Shown here: one piece after another, positions 37,620 through 47,089 of the stretch | Layout: each line of letters starts with the position of its first letter | Numbering within the stretch: position 1 is the first letter of the stretch | Origin: Streptomyces sp. NBC_00820 | GTDB taxonomy: Bacteria; Actinomycetota; Actinomycetes; Streptomycetales; Streptomycetaceae | Reading direction: 5' to 3' | Assembly: GCF_036347055.1 (NCBI RefSeq) | Contig: NZ_CP108882.1 | Span: forward strand, 4,816,501-4,880,500 | DNA length: 64,000 nt | Notes under the pieces: generated by a model | Seen by the model: the letters and a program-made list of their open reading frames with translations, nothing else | What the model was told of the DNA's origin: nothing | Databases searched by the model: none | Made by a program: the position numbers and the translations under genes

Positions 37620-39467
37620 ATGTGCGGAATCGTAGGATACGTGGGAGCGCAGTCGGCGCTCGATGTCGTGATGGCCGGGCTGAAGCGGCTGGAGTACCGG
37701 GGCTACGACTCGGCGGGCGTCGCCGTGCCGGCGGACGGGGGGCTGGCCGCGGCGAAGAAGGCCGGGAAACTGGTCAACCTGGAGAAGGAGTTGGTCGAAC
37801 GGCCCCTGCCGGCCGGTACGACGGGCATCGGGCACACCCGCTGGGCCACGCACGGCGGCCCCACGGACGACAACGCCCACCCGCACCTGGACAACGCCGG
37901 CCGGGTGGCCGTCGTCCACAACGGCATCATCGAGAACTTCGCCGTGCTGCGTGCCGAGCTGGCCGAGCGGGGACACGAGCTGGTCTCCGAGACGGACACC
38001 GAGGTCGTGGCCCACCTGCTGGCCGAGGAGTTCTCGGTGACCGCGGACCTGGCGGAGGCGATGCGGCTGGTGTGCCGGCGTCTGGAGGGCGCGTTCACGC
38101 TGGTCGCGGTGCACGCGGACGTGCCGGACGTGGTGGTGGGCGCGCGCCGCAACTCACCCCTGGTGGTGGGTGTCGGGGACGGCGAGGCGTTCCTGGCCTC
38201 CGACGTCGCCGCGTTCATCGCGCACACCCGCTCGGCCATCGAGCTGGGCCAGGACCAGGTGGTGGAGCTGCGCCGCGACGGTGTCACGGTGACCGGCTTC
38301 GACGGCAGCGCCGCGGACGTCCGGTCCTTCCACGTGGACTGGGACGCGTCCGCCGCCGAGAAGGGCGGCTACGACTACTTCATGCTGAAGGAGATCGCCG
38401 AGCAGCCCAAGGCGGTCGCCGACACCCTGCTGGGCCGCATCGACCCGTCCGGCTCGCTGACCCTGGACGAGGTCCGCATCAGCGCCTCCGAGCTGCGCGA
38501 GGTCGACAAGGTCGTCATCGTCGCCTGCGGTACGGCCTTCCACGCCGGGATGATCGCCAAGTACGCCATCGAGCACTGGACGCGTATCCCGTGCGAGGTG
38601 GAGCTGGCCAGCGAGTTCCGCTACCGGGACCCCATCCTGGACGGGCGGTCGCTGATCATCGCCATCTCCCAGTCGGGCGAGACCATGGACACCCTGATGG
38701 CACTGCGGCACGCCCGCGAGCAGGGCTCCAAGGTGCTGGCCATCTGCAACACCAACGGCTCGACGATCCCGCGCGAGTCGGACGCGGTGCTGTACACGCA
38801 CGCCGGCCCCGAGGTCGCCGTGGCCTCCACCAAGGCCTTCCTGACGCAGCTGGTCGCGTGCTACCTGGTCGCCCTGTACCTGGGCCAGGTGCGCGGCACC
38901 AAGTGGGGCGACGAGATCCGCGCCGTCATCCGGGACCTGTCCCGGATCTCGGGCGCGGTCGATCGCGTCCTGGAGACGATGGAACCGGTACGGGCCCTCG
39001 CGCGCTCCCTGGCCGACAAGAAGACGGTGCTGTTCCTGGGCCGGCACGTGGGCTATCCGGTGGCGCTGGAGGGCGCGCTCAAGCTCAAGGAGCTCGCGTA
39101 CATGCACGCGGAGGGATTCGCGGCGGGCGAGCTGAAGCACGGGCCGATCGCGCTGATCGAGGAGGACATGCCGGTGGTCGTGGTCGTGCCGTCGCCCCGC
39201 GGGCGGTCCGTCCTCCACGACAAGATCGTCTCCAACATCCAGGAGATCCGGGCCCGGGGAGCGCGGACCGTCGTCATCGCGGAGGAGGGTGACGAGGCGG
39301 TCGTCCCGTACGCGGACCACCTGATCCGCATCCCGGCGACGCCGACCCTGCTGCAGCCGATGGTGGCGACGGTGCCGCTGCAGGTGTTCGCGTGCGAGCT
39401 GGCCACCGCCCGGGGCAACGAAGTGGACCAGCCCCGGAACCTGGCGAAGTCGGTGACGGTGGAGTAG
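37620..39467 (+). CDS. glmS: Glutamine-fructose-6-phosphate aminotransferase
   Basis: 615 residues from ATG; maturation must expose Cys2 (MCGIVGYVG), the glutaminase nucleophile, which fixes the start and excludes the longer frame. Residues 1-220 form the class II glutamine amidotransferase domain (GHTRWATHGGPTD). Two SIS sugar-isomerase domains follow (SQSGETMDTL; GPEVAVASTKAFL; AGELKHGPIALI), ending in the conserved AKSVTVE. It makes glucosamine-6-phosphate, the substrate of GlmM. The ribosome site is weak. No glmS ribozyme-like core is evident upstream. Confidence 0.97.
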   Translation: MCGIVGYVGAQSALDVVMAGLKRLEYRGYDSAGVAVPADGGLAAAKKAGKLVNLEKELVERPLPAGTTGIGHTRWATHGGPTDDNAHPHLDNAGRVAVVHNGIIENFAVLRAELAERGHELVSETDTEVVAHLLAEEFSVTADLAEAMRLVCRRLEGAFTLVAVHADVPDVVVGARRNSPLVVGVGDGEAFLASDVAAFIAHTRSAIELGQDQVVELRRDGVTVTGFDGSAADVRSFHVDWDASAAEKGGYDYFMLKEIAEQPKAVADTLLGRIDPSGSLTLDEVRISASELREVDKVVIVACGTAFHAGMIAKYAIEHWTRIPCEVELASEFRYRDPILDGRSLIIAISQSGETMDTLMALRHAREQGSKVLAICNTNGSTIPRESDAVLYTHAGPEVAVASTKAFLTQLVACYLVALYLGQVRGTKWGDEIRAVIRDLSRISGAVDRVLETMEPVRALARSLADKKTVLFLGRHVGYPVALEGALKLKELAYMHAEGFAAGELKHGPIALIEEDMPVVVVVPSPRGRSVLHDKIVSNIQEIRARGARTVVIAEEGDEAVVPYADHLIRIPATPTLLQPMVATVPLQVFACELATARGNEVDQPRNLAKSVTVE

Positions 39468-39511
39468 CGCGCGCGGGACGGGCGGAGTCCGCGGTGCCGC
39501 GCTCGCGCTGC

Positions 39512-39542
39512 TTGCGTTGGAGCGGACTCCAGCTCGTAAGGT
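39512..39542 (+). promoter_or_regulatory. MerR-type promoter with operator in a 19-base spacer
   Basis: TTGCGT (39512-39517) and TAAGGT (39537-39542) are separated by 19 bases. The spacer holds the dyad TGGAG-CGGA-CTCCA (39518-39531). A long spacer enclosing a dyad is the mark of MerR-family-activated promoters. No MerR gene is in the window. Confidence 0.65.
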
Positions 39543-39581
39543 CGCGCTGTTCTCAACCGGGCCAACACCGAGGAGAGTTGC

Positions 39582-40631
39582 ATGCGCCACCGCGTTCTGG
39601 GCGGGACCGGTATCGAGGTCAGTCCCTACTGCCTCGGCACGATGATGTTCGGCTTCGTCGGCAACCCCGACCATGACGAGTGCGCGCGGATCGTCCACGC
39701 CGCGCTCGACGAGGGGATCAACTTCGTCGACACCGCCGACATGTACTCGGCCGGGGAGTCGGAGACGATCGTCGGCAAGGCGCTGAAGGGCCGCCGTGAC
39801 GACGTGGTCCTCTCGACCAAGGTCCACTTCCCGATGGGCGAGGGTCCCAACCGGGGCGGCAACTCGCGGCGTTGGATCGTGCGGGCGGTGGAGGACAGCC
39901 TGCGGCGGCTGGGTACCGACTGGATCGACCTCTACCAGGTGCACCGCCCGGACCACACGACCGACATCGAGGAGACCCTCTCCGTCCTGACCGACCTCGT
40001 GCGCCAGGGCAAGATCAGGGCGTTCGGCTGCTCCACGTTCCCCGCGGACGAGATCGTGGAGGCCTACCACGTGGCCGACCGCCGCGGCCTCCAGCGTTTC
40101 CGCACCGAGCAGCCGCCCTACTCGCTGCTGGCCCGCGGTGCCGAGAGGCAGGTGCTGCCGGTGGCGCAGCGCCTGGGCATGGGCGTGCTGACCTGGAGCC
40201 CGCTGGCCTCGGGGTTCCTGACGGGCCGCTACCGCAAGGGCCAGACCCTCGACCTGAGCAGCGGCCGCCCCACCCTCAACCCCGACCGCTTCGACCCGTC
40301 GGCGCCGCGCACGGCCGTGAAGCTGGACGCGGTCGAGCAACTGGTCGCGGTGGCCGAGGAGGTGGGCTGCTCGCTGCCGGAGCTGGCCGTGGCCTTCCCG
40401 CTCGCGCACCCGGCGGTCACCTCGGTGATCATCGGCCCGCGCACGATGGAGCAGCTGCGGAACACGCTCAAGGGGGCGTCCGTGTCGCTGGACGACGCCG
40501 CCCTCGACCGCATCGACGCGATCGTCCCGCCCGGCACCGACGTCTACCCGCCCGACGGCGCCTGGACCCCGCCGTCCCTCACGACGCCGGCACTGCGGAG
40601 GCGGCCGGCGGGCACGAGGTCGGCTGGGTGA
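39582..40631 (+). CDS. Aldo/keto reductase
   Basis: 349 residues, ATG preceded by GAGGAGAG. NAD(P)H-dependent reduction of aldehydes or ketones; the substrate is unknown. The catalytic tetrad D50, Y55, K80, H121 lies in FVDTADMYS, STKVHF and QVHRPDH. The cofactor-binding GPRTMEQLRNTL sits near the C-terminus. The MerR-type promoter suggests induction by a toxic or electrophilic compound. The last 25 residues (TTPALRRRPAG) extend beyond the usual fold. Confidence 0.9.
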   Translation: MRHRVLGGTGIEVSPYCLGTMMFGFVGNPDHDECARIVHAALDEGINFVDTADMYSAGESETIVGKALKGRRDDVVLSTKVHFPMGEGPNRGGNSRRWIVRAVEDSLRRLGTDWIDLYQVHRPDHTTDIEETLSVLTDLVRQGKIRAFGCSTFPADEIVEAYHVADRRGLQRFRTEQPPYSLLARGAERQVLPVAQRLGMGVLTWSPLASGFLTGRYRKGQTLDLSSGRPTLNPDRFDPSAPRTAVKLDAVEQLVAVAEEVGCSLPELAVAFPLAHPAVTSVIIGPRTMEQLRNTLKGASVSLDDAALDRIDAIVPPGTDVYPPDGAWTPPSLTTPALRRRPAGTRSAG

Positions 40632-40894
40632 AGTACGGGTGGGTGAAGCGCGGGCGGAGCGGAACGGGAGCGCCCTACGTTCACACGGGCCGGACCCGGC
40701 TGCCCCGCGCAGCCCACCGGCACCAGGACGTGACGACGATGAGCACACCCACCACACGGCACATGCCGCGAGGGGCAGCACTGGGCACAGGCTTCCACCC
40801 GCACACCCACGCCACCCCACCCAGGTGGGCCATACCCATGCCAGACACCACCTCTTGCACAGGATCCCTGAGCTGATCTGAGACGCTGCCCCGC
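40632..40894 (+). other. Spacer between the aldo/keto reductase and acpS
   Basis: 263 bases with GGGTG/AAGCG-type short direct repeats near its start and A/C-rich runs (CACACCCACCACACGG) in the middle. No gene, strong hairpin or clear promoter is seen. Confidence 0.3.
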
Positions 40895-41266
40895 ATGAGC
40901 ATCATCGGCGTAGGGATCGACGTGGCCGAGATCGAGCGGTTCGAGGCGGCGCTGGAGCGTACGCCGGGGCTGGCCGACCGGCTCTTCGTGGAGCGGGAGT
41001 TGCTGCTGCCGAGCGGGGAGCGGCGCGGTATCGCCTCGCTCGCGGCGCGGTTCGCGGCGAAGGAGGCACTCGCCAAGGCGCTGGGCGCACCGCCCGGGCT
41101 GCTCTGGGTCGATGCCGAGGTGTGCGTCGAGGACAGCGGGCAGCCCCGGCTGCAGGTGCGGGGGACCGTGGCCGCGCGGGCCGCGGAACTCGGGGTGCGG
41201 TCGTGGCACGTGTCGCTCAGTCACGACGCGGGAGTCGCCTCGGCCGTGGTCATCGCGGAGGGCTGA
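40895..41266 (+). CDS. acpS: Holo-[acyl-carrier-protein] synthase
   Basis: 123 residues. It transfers phosphopantetheine from CoA to acyl carrier proteins. Metal/catalytic residues D9 ([12 protein letters not shown]) and E57 ([13 protein letters not shown]) are in place. The C-terminal [20 protein letters not shown] is typical. In Streptomyces such enzymes serve fatty acid and often polyketide carriers. Confidence 0.95.
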   Translation: MSIIGVGIDVAEIERFEAALERTPGLADRLFVERELLLPSGERRGIASLAARFAAKEALAKALGAPPGLLWVDAEVCVEDSGQPRLQVRGTVAARAAELGVRSWHVSLSHDAGVASAVVIAEG

Positions 41267-41343
41267 GCGGGGCGGGTCCCGGGCGGGCCGGGAGACCGGC
41301 GGGCCGCGAGCCCCGGCGGGCGGGGTCTCAGCGGGCGGGGGCT

Positions 41344-41418
41344 CGGCGGGCCGAGGAGCTGCGCGGCCCGGAGAGTTCGGCGGGCCGAGGAGCTGCGCCG
41401 CTCGGAGAGTTCGGCGGG
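41344..41418 (+). repeat. 34-base tandem repeat between acpS and nnrE/D
   Basis: A unit beginning CGGCGGGCCGAGGAGCTGCG occurs at 41344-41377 and 41378-41411, differing at two positions, with a partial third copy from 41412. Degenerate CGGCGGG-type units extend upstream to about 41285. Confidence 0.8.
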
Positions 41419-41488
41419 TCGGGTGGGTCCCGTGGGGTGAGCGAGGCGGTCGTGCCGTCCGTGCGGGTTCCGGGGCAGACTCGGTGGC

Positions 41489-42925
41489 ATGCGTACTGCG
41501 TACAGCGTGGAGACGATCAGGGCGGCCGAGCGGGCGCTGATGGCACGGCTTCCGGAAGGGGCGCTCATGCAACGGGCCGCCGCCGGGCTGGCGGCCGCCT
41601 GCGCGGACTTCCTCGGACGGGTGTACGGCAGCCGGGTGGTGCTGCTCGTCGGGAGCGGCGACAACGGCGGGGACGCGCTGTACGCGGGAGCCCGGCTGGC
41701 GCGACGCGGGGCCGGGGTCACGGCCGTGCTGCTCGCGCCCGAACGCACGCACGCCGCAGGGCTGGCCGCCCTGCGCGGGGCGGGTGGCGCCGTCGCGCAC
41801 GCCGGGTCCGCCGAGGAGCTGATCGCGCGCGCCGACCTCGTCGTCGACGGCATCGTCGGGATCGGGGGGAAGGGCGGGCTGCGGCCGGACGCGGCACGGA
41901 CGGCCGGCCTCCTGGAGCGGGCCCGGGCCGGCGTCGTCGCCGTGGACCTGCCCAGCGGTGTCGAGGCGGACACCGGCGAGGTGCGGGGGGTGGCGGTCCG
42001 CGCCGACCTCACCGTCACCTTCGGCGCGTACAAGCCGGCGCTCCTCATCGACCCCGGGCGGGAGTACGCCGGGTCGGTCAGGCTCGTCGACATCGGGCTC
42101 GAACTGCCGCCGCCCGAACCCGACGTGGAGGCTCTGCAGCATGCCGACGTGGCGCGGCGGCTGCCGGTGCCGGCGGCGGAGAGCGACAAGTACCGGCGTG
42201 GTGTGGTGGGCGTCGCCGCCGGGTCGGCGCGGTATCCCGGCGCGGCCGTGCTCGCCGTCGCCGGGGCGCTGCGGGGCGGGGCGGGCGCCGTGCGCTACGT
42301 CGGCTTCGCCGCCGACGCCGTCGTCACCCGGTTCCCGGAGACGCTCGTGTCCGAGCACGGGCCGGCCAGGGCGGGGCGCGTGCAGGCGTGGGTCGCCGGT
42401 CCCGGCGCCGGGGACGACGCGCTGAGCGTGGCGCAGGTGCTGCGCACGGACGTACCGGTGCTGCTCGACGCCGACGGGCTGCGGCTGGCGGAGCGGGACG
42501 CGGTGCGGGGACGTACGGCGCCGACGCTGATGACCCCGCACGCCGGAGAGGCCGCGGCCCTGCTCGGGGTGTCCCGGGAGGAGGTCGAGGCGGGACGGCT
42601 GGCCGCCGTACGGGAGTTGGCGGCCGTGTACCGGGCGACCGTGCTGCTGAAGGGGTCGACCACTTTGGTGGCCGACCCCGGGGGCGGCCCGGTCCGGGTG
42701 AACGCCACCGGAACCGGCTGGCTCGCCACGGCCGGCAGCGGGGACGTGCTGTCGGGGCTCGCGGGTTCGCTGCTGGCGTCGGGTCTGTCCGCGCTGGACG
42801 CGGGGAGCGTGGCGGCCTATCTGCACGGGCTCGCCGGACGCTTCGCGGCGGACGGGGCGCCGACGACGTCTCTGGACGTCGCCGAGCGGATCCCGCAGGC
42901 TTGGCGGGACGTCGTACGGGACTGA
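41489..42925 (+). CDS. Bifunctional NAD(P)H-hydrate epimerase / ADP-dependent dehydratase
   Basis: 478 residues. It repairs hydrated NAD(P)H. The N-terminal YjeF_N epimerase half (about 1-210) has VLLVGSGDNGGDAL and VAVDLPSGVEADTG. The C-terminal ribokinase-like dehydratase half (about 220-478) has TPHAGEAAALLG, LLKGSTTLV and the nucleotide-binding GTGWLATAGSGDVLSG with the catalytic Asp. Often called nnrD/nnrE or YjeF/YjeE-region fusion; it commonly neighbours acpS, alr and tsaE, as here. Confidence 0.93.
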   Translation: MRTAYSVETIRAAERALMARLPEGALMQRAAAGLAAACADFLGRVYGSRVVLLVGSGDNGGDALYAGARLARRGAGVTAVLLAPERTHAAGLAALRGAGGAVAHAGSAEELIARADLVVDGIVGIGGKGGLRPDAARTAGLLERARAGVVAVDLPSGVEADTGEVRGVAVRADLTVTFGAYKPALLIDPGREYAGSVRLVDIGLELPPPEPDVEALQHADVARRLPVPAAESDKYRRGVVGVAAGSARYPGAAVLAVAGALRGGAGAVRYVGFAADAVVTRFPETLVSEHGPARAGRVQAWVAGPGAGDDALSVAQVLRTDVPVLLDADGLRLAERDAVRGRTAPTLMTPHAGEAAALLGVSREEVEAGRLAAVRELAAVYRATVLLKGSTTLVADPGGGPVRVNATGTGWLATAGSGDVLSGLAGSLLASGLSALDAGSVAAYLHGLAGRFAADGAPTTSLDVAERIPQAWRDVVRD

Positions 42926-43115
42926 GCCCTTTCCCGGCCGTTCATGAGCCGCAAATCCAGCTCAACTGCCTTGGCTGGACTGGGTGGTTCGTGGGACGCG
43001 GGCGAGGTGAGTCCGGAGGGGCGTGCGATCATCCTCTGGCGCGGTTGCCGTGAGCCGAGGCGGACCCGGTGCAGGCGCAGGCGCGACCGGACGGCGTCGT
43101 GGGGGAGCGTGTCGC

Positions 43116-43559
43116 ATGGTGGAGGACCTTCTCGTCGCCGTGATCGACGTCGTCCTGAGCCGTGGATGGAAACGGTGGCGCCGCCTGCGCATGTCGCGGA
43201 AGGTCGAGGCCCTGAACCGAGGGGAGACCGTCCGTGTCCGATGCGCGGCGCGCTTCCGCAGGTCGGGCGGACGTCGGCTCGGCGCGTACCTGATGGTGAC
43301 GCCAAAAGGCGTCTTCGTCTCCACCACCGACGGCACCGTCTCGAACCTGTGCCTCGGAACTCCGGGCAGCGGCGTCGAGATCGTCGCCGAACAGTCGGTG
43401 ATCGTGTACGACGTCGACGGGCGGCAGCTCGAGGTCCTGCTGCCGGCCGGGGAGGAAGCGCTCCTCACGGCCGTGGCGGCCAGACTTCCCGGCATCGACT
43501 ACGGATGGCCCAGAGCCCAGGGCATCCCGCCGGTCCCGCCGGGACCCACTCCAGGCTGA
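43116..43559 (+). CDS. Unknown small protein
   Basis: 147 residues from ATG with GGGGGAG eight bases upstream; an upstream extension is possible but Gly/Arg-rich and unlikely. A hydrophobic N-terminal helix (LLVAVIDVVLS) is followed by a basic RGWKRWRRLRMSRK patch, suggesting membrane-peripheral attachment. A compact, beta-rich domain follows (GAYLMVTPKGVFVST, VIVYDVDGRQLEVLL), faintly like DUF2550/PH-type folds. No catalytic motif. Not part of an obvious operon. Confidence 0.55.
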   Translation: MVEDLLVAVIDVVLSRGWKRWRRLRMSRKVEALNRGETVRVRCAARFRRSGGRRLGAYLMVTPKGVFVSTTDGTVSNLCLGTPGSGVEIVAEQSVIVYDVDGRQLEVLLPAGEEALLTAVAARLPGIDYGWPRAQGIPPVPPGPTPG

Positions 43560-44001
43560 CCGTCACCCGCCACGGACGTCGGGCCGGCGCGACGGCGTAC
43601 GGGTCCACCCCTCGGGTGACCCGCCCGCGCGGCACCCCGGATCCACGCGGGCCGCGCGTTTGGCTGATCACATGATCAGCGTCCGAAGGTCTGCCGGCGG
43701 CACACGAACCACGTGTCGCCCCTGTTGTGCGGCCGGCCCATGCCGCACAACCAGCCCATGCCGTAAGCCCGGTTCGTCGACGGCGGCCGGGCCTACCGCG
43801 CCGGGTACGGCGGTATTCACACGACCGCCGGTTCCTGCGGCTGCGTCGTCGATCTGAAGCTTCGCCGACGCGCGCAGGCCGTGGAGCGTGCCGAAGAAGG
43901 GGGACCATGTGTACCTGTGGGGGCGGCGGCCGGGTTCGTGACGGGCCCGACCCGGAGTGCGGCCGGGGGCTGTGGGAGCCCTCTGAGAGACTGGGGGCGC
44001 C
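43560..44001 (+). other. 442-base gap with two perfect inverted repeats
   Basis: The first dyad has arms GCTGATCA (43663-43670) and TGATCAGC (43673-43680). The second has arms GTTGTGCGG (43724-43732) and CCGCACAAC (43743-43751). A 65-codon frame at 43660 has no ribosome site. It reads as a regulatory stretch or a decayed gene upstream of alr. Confidence 0.5.
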
Positions 44002-45168
44002 ATGAGTGAGACTTCAGCTGTGTCGACCGCGCCTCTGCGCGCACGCGCCGAGATCGATCTGGGCGCCCTGCGCGCCAATGTGCGGACCCTGCGCGCCCGC
44101 GCACGGGGTGCGGCCCTGATGGCCGTCGTCAAGTCCGACGCCTACGGCCACGGGGCGGTGCCCTGCGCCCGAGCGGCCCTCGCGGCGGGCGCGGACTGGC
44201 TGGGCACGGCCACGCCCGAGGAGGCGCTGGCGCTGCGCGCGGCCGGTCTGCCGGGACGGATCATGTGCTGGCTGTGGGTCCCGGGCGGGCCGTGGCGGCA
44301 GGCGGTCGAGGCGGACATCGACGTGTCCGTCAGCGGCATGTGGGCGCTGCGCGAGGTGACGGAGGCCGCGCGGGCCGCGGGGCTGACCGCGCGCGTGCAG
44401 CTGAAGGCCGACACCGGGCTCGGCCGCAACGGCTGCCAGCCCGCCGACTGGCCCGAACTGGTCGCCGAGTCCCTGCGCGCCGAGTCCGAGGGGCTGATCC
44501 GGGTCACCGGCCTGTGGTCGCACTTCGCCTGTGCCGACGAGCCCGGACACCCCTCCATCGCCGCCCAGCTCGACCGGTTCCGGGAGATGGTGGCGTATGC
44601 CGAGGAGCAGGGCGTGCGCCCCGAGGTGCGGCACATCGCCAACTCCCCGGCCACGCTGACCCTTCCGGAGACCCACTTCGACCTCGTCCGCACCGGCATC
44701 GCCCTGTACGGCATCTCGCCCAGCCCGGAGCTGGGCACCCCGGCCGACTTCGGGCTGCGCCCGGTGATGACGCTGAGCGCCTCGCTGGCGCTGGTCAAGC
44801 ACGTGCCGGGCGGCCATGGCGTCAGCTACGGCCACCACTACGTCACCGCCGGCGACACCACCCTCGGCCTGGTGCCGGTGGGCTACGCCGACGGCATCCC
44901 GCGGCACGCGTCCGGCACCGGTCCGGTGCTGGTCGACGGCAAGTGGCGGACCGTCGCGGGACGGGTCGCGATGGACCAGTTCGTGGTCGACCTGGGCGGC
45001 GACGAGCCCGAGGTGGGCGCGGAGGCGGTGCTGTTCGGGCCCGGCGACCGGGGCGAGCCCACCGCCGAGGACTGGGCGCAGGCCTGCGGCACCATCGCGT
45101 ACGAGGTCGTCACGCGGATCGGGGCGCGTGTTCCGCGCGTCTACGTGAACGGGGAAGAAGAGGGGTAA
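44002..45168 (+). CDS. alr: Alanine racemase
   Basis: 388 residues. PLP-dependent interconversion of L- and D-alanine for peptidoglycan. The PLP lysine is K44 (MAVVKSDAYGHG) and the second base Y276 lies in HGVSYGHHYVTAGDT. The carbamylated-lysine region is KADTGLGRNG. Start ATG with GGGGGCGCC upstream rather than a clear AGGAGG. Confidence 0.96.
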   Translation: MSETSAVSTAPLRARAEIDLGALRANVRTLRARARGAALMAVVKSDAYGHGAVPCARAALAAGADWLGTATPEEALALRAAGLPGRIMCWLWVPGGPWRQAVEADIDVSVSGMWALREVTEAARAAGLTARVQLKADTGLGRNGCQPADWPELVAESLRAESEGLIRVTGLWSHFACADEPGHPSIAAQLDRFREMVAYAEEQGVRPEVRHIANSPATLTLPETHFDLVRTGIALYGISPSPELGTPADFGLRPVMTLSASLALVKHVPGGHGVSYGHHYVTAGDTTLGLVPVGYADGIPRHASGTGPVLVDGKWRTVAGRVAMDQFVVDLGGDEPEVGAEAVLFGPGDRGEPTAEDWAQACGTIAYEVVTRIGARVPRVYVNGEEEG

Positions 45169-45288
45169 ACCCCAAGGGGCCGCGCACCCCCGCCGGGGCA
45201 CTTCTGCTCCGGCACGCACCACAGGCCACACCAGCACCACCCGTTTCACCCACCCAGCGAACTGCAGCACGGCGAAGAGGAGCGGTAC

Positions 45289-46554
45289 GTGAGCGAGAGC
45301 AGTGCGGAGGCCGTGGCGGACGTCGTCGCCTCGGCGGCCGCCACGGCCTCCGCCGCAGGCGCGGCCGCCGGGAGCTGGCGCAGGGTGACCGGCATCGCCG
45401 GAACCGCGATAGGCGTGCTCGCCGCGGGCGCGGCCGCCGGTGTCGCCATCGAGCGCATGACGGTGGGGCGCGGAATGCGCCGCAGGGCCCGGCTGGCCCT
45501 GGACTCGACGGGCCCGTACGGCACCCTGCGCGGCACCCCCGGCAAGGCGTACGCCGACGACGGCACCGAGCTGTACTACGAGGTCGACGACGTCGACCCG
45601 GACCCCGGCCCGAACCTCTCCCCGCGCCGTCGCAGGCTCTTCGGCCGCAAGGCGCCCGGTCCGGTGACCGTCGTCTTCTGCCACGGCTACTGCCTCAGCC
45701 AGGACTCCTGGCACTTCCAGCGGGCGGCCCTGCGCGGGGTCGTCCGGACCGTGCACTGGGACCAGCGCAGCCACGGCCGCTCCGGGCGGGGCTCGGCCCA
45801 GACCCGGGACGGCGATCCCGTCACCATCGACCAGCTCGGCCGGGACCTGAAGGCGGTCCTGGACGCGGCCGTGCCGCAGGGGCCGGTCGTGCTGGTCGGC
45901 CACTCCATGGGCGGGATGACGATGATGGCGCTCGCGGCCCAGTACCCGGAGCTGATCCGGGACCGGGTGGTCGCCACGGCCTTCGTCGGCACGTCGTCCG
46001 GGCGGCTCGGGGAGGTCAACTTCGGCCTCCCGGTGGCCGGTGTCAACGCGGTGCGCCGGATCCTCCCCGGGGTGCTGAAGGCGCTCGGGCAGCAGGCGGA
46101 GCTGGTGGAGAAGGGGCGCAGGGCGACGGCCGACCTGTTCGCCGGGATCATCAAGCGGTACTCGTTCGCGGGGCGGGACGTCGATCCGTCGGTCGCCCGG
46201 TTCGCCGAACGGATGATCGAGTCCACGCCCATCGACGTGGTCGCCGAGTTCTACCCGGCCTTCTCCGACCACGACAAGACCGGCGCGCTGGCCTGCTTCC
46301 AGGACATCCCGGTGCTGGTGCTGGCCGGGGTGCAGGACCTGGTCACGCCCAGCGAGCACAGCGAGGTCATCGGCGACCTGCTGCCGGAGGCCGAACTGGT
46401 GCTGGTGCCGGACGCCGGGCACCTGGTCATGCTGGAGCATCCGGAGGTCGTCACCGACCGCCTCGCCGACCTGCTGACCCGCGCGGGTGCGGTGCCGGCA
46501 GGGGCTACCGTAATCGGTTATGGAAGCACCAGCAGCAGCACACCACCCCGCTGA
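45289..46554 (+). CDS. Membrane-anchored alpha/beta hydrolase
   Basis: 421 residues from GTG with GAGGAG upstream. One N-terminal membrane helix (about 33-55) is followed by an alpha/beta hydrolase fold: oxyanion region FCHGYCLSQDSW (130-141), nucleophile S206 in GHSMGGM, an Asp in LAGVQDLVTP and the histidine in PDAGHLVMLEHP. The substrate is unknown; esterase, lipase or haloperoxidase-like activity are all possible. The 3' end overlaps tsaE by 35 bases, an overlap that links these genes in transcription. Confidence 0.88.
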   Translation: MSESSAEAVADVVASAAATASAAGAAAGSWRRVTGIAGTAIGVLAAGAAAGVAIERMTVGRGMRRRARLALDSTGPYGTLRGTPGKAYADDGTELYYEVDDVDPDPGPNLSPRRRRLFGRKAPGPVTVVFCHGYCLSQDSWHFQRAALRGVVRTVHWDQRSHGRSGRGSAQTRDGDPVTIDQLGRDLKAVLDAAVPQGPVVLVGHSMGGMTMMALAAQYPELIRDRVVATAFVGTSSGRLGEVNFGLPVAGVNAVRRILPGVLKALGQQAELVEKGRRATADLFAGIIKRYSFAGRDVDPSVARFAERMIESTPIDVVAEFYPAFSDHDKTGALACFQDIPVLVLAGVQDLVTPSEHSEVIGDLLPEAELVLVPDAGHLVMLEHPEVVTDRLADLLTRAGAVPAGATVIGYGSTSSSTPPR

Positions 46555-47032
46555 GACCCGGCTGACCGTCACCTCGCCCGAGCAGATGCGGGAGCTGGGC
46601 CGCCGCCTCGCCAAGCTGCTGCGCGCGGGCGACCTGGTGATGCTCACCGGGGAGCTCGGCGCGGGCAAGACGACGCTGACCCGCGGCCTCGGCGAGGGGC
46701 TCGGGGTGCGGGGCGCCGTCACCTCGCCGACCTTCGTGATCGCCCGGGTGCACCCCTCGCTGGGTGACGGGCCGCCGCTCGTCCACGTCGACGCCTACCG
46801 GCTCGGCGGCGGTCTCGACGAGATGGAGGACCTCGACCTCGACGTCTCGCTGACCGACTCCGTGATCGTCGTGGAGTGGGGCGAGGGCAAGGTCGAGGAG
46901 CTGACCGAGGACCGGCTGGAGGTCGTCATCCACCGGGCGGTCGGGGACACCACCGACGAGGTCCGGCACGTCACGGTGACCGGTCTCGGGCAGCGGTGGA
47001 CCGGTGCGGACCTGGCGGCGCTCGCGGCCTGA
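46520..47032 (+). CDS. tsaE: tRNA t6A biosynthesis ATPase TsaE
   Basis: 170 residues, beginning inside the preceding hydrolase gene. It has the Walker A GELGAGKT (44-51), SPTFVIARVH and VDAYRLGGG. It supports TsaB-TsaD in making threonylcarbamoyl-adenosine 37 of ANN-decoding tRNAs. The ribosome site is poor, so translation may depend on coupling. tsaB, rimI and tsaD follow 1.3 kb downstream, beyond a repeat spacer and two small genes. Confidence 0.94.
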   Translation: MEAPAAAHHPAETRLTVTSPEQMRELGRRLAKLLRAGDLVMLTGELGAGKTTLTRGLGEGLGVRGAVTSPTFVIARVHPSLGDGPPLVHVDAYRLGGGLDEMEDLDLDVSLTDSVIVVEWGEGKVEELTEDRLEVVIHRAVGDTTDEVRHVTVTGLGQRWTGADLAALAA

Positions 47033-47089
47033 CCGTACCGAGGGCCGTCCGACCGCACGCACCGCACCGACGGCTGCCTTCGCTTCTTC

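Noticed and set aside
43660..43857. 65-residue plus-strand frame before alr
   Set aside because: No ribosome site, Cys/Thr/Pro composition unlike neighbours, and it covers both inverted repeats.
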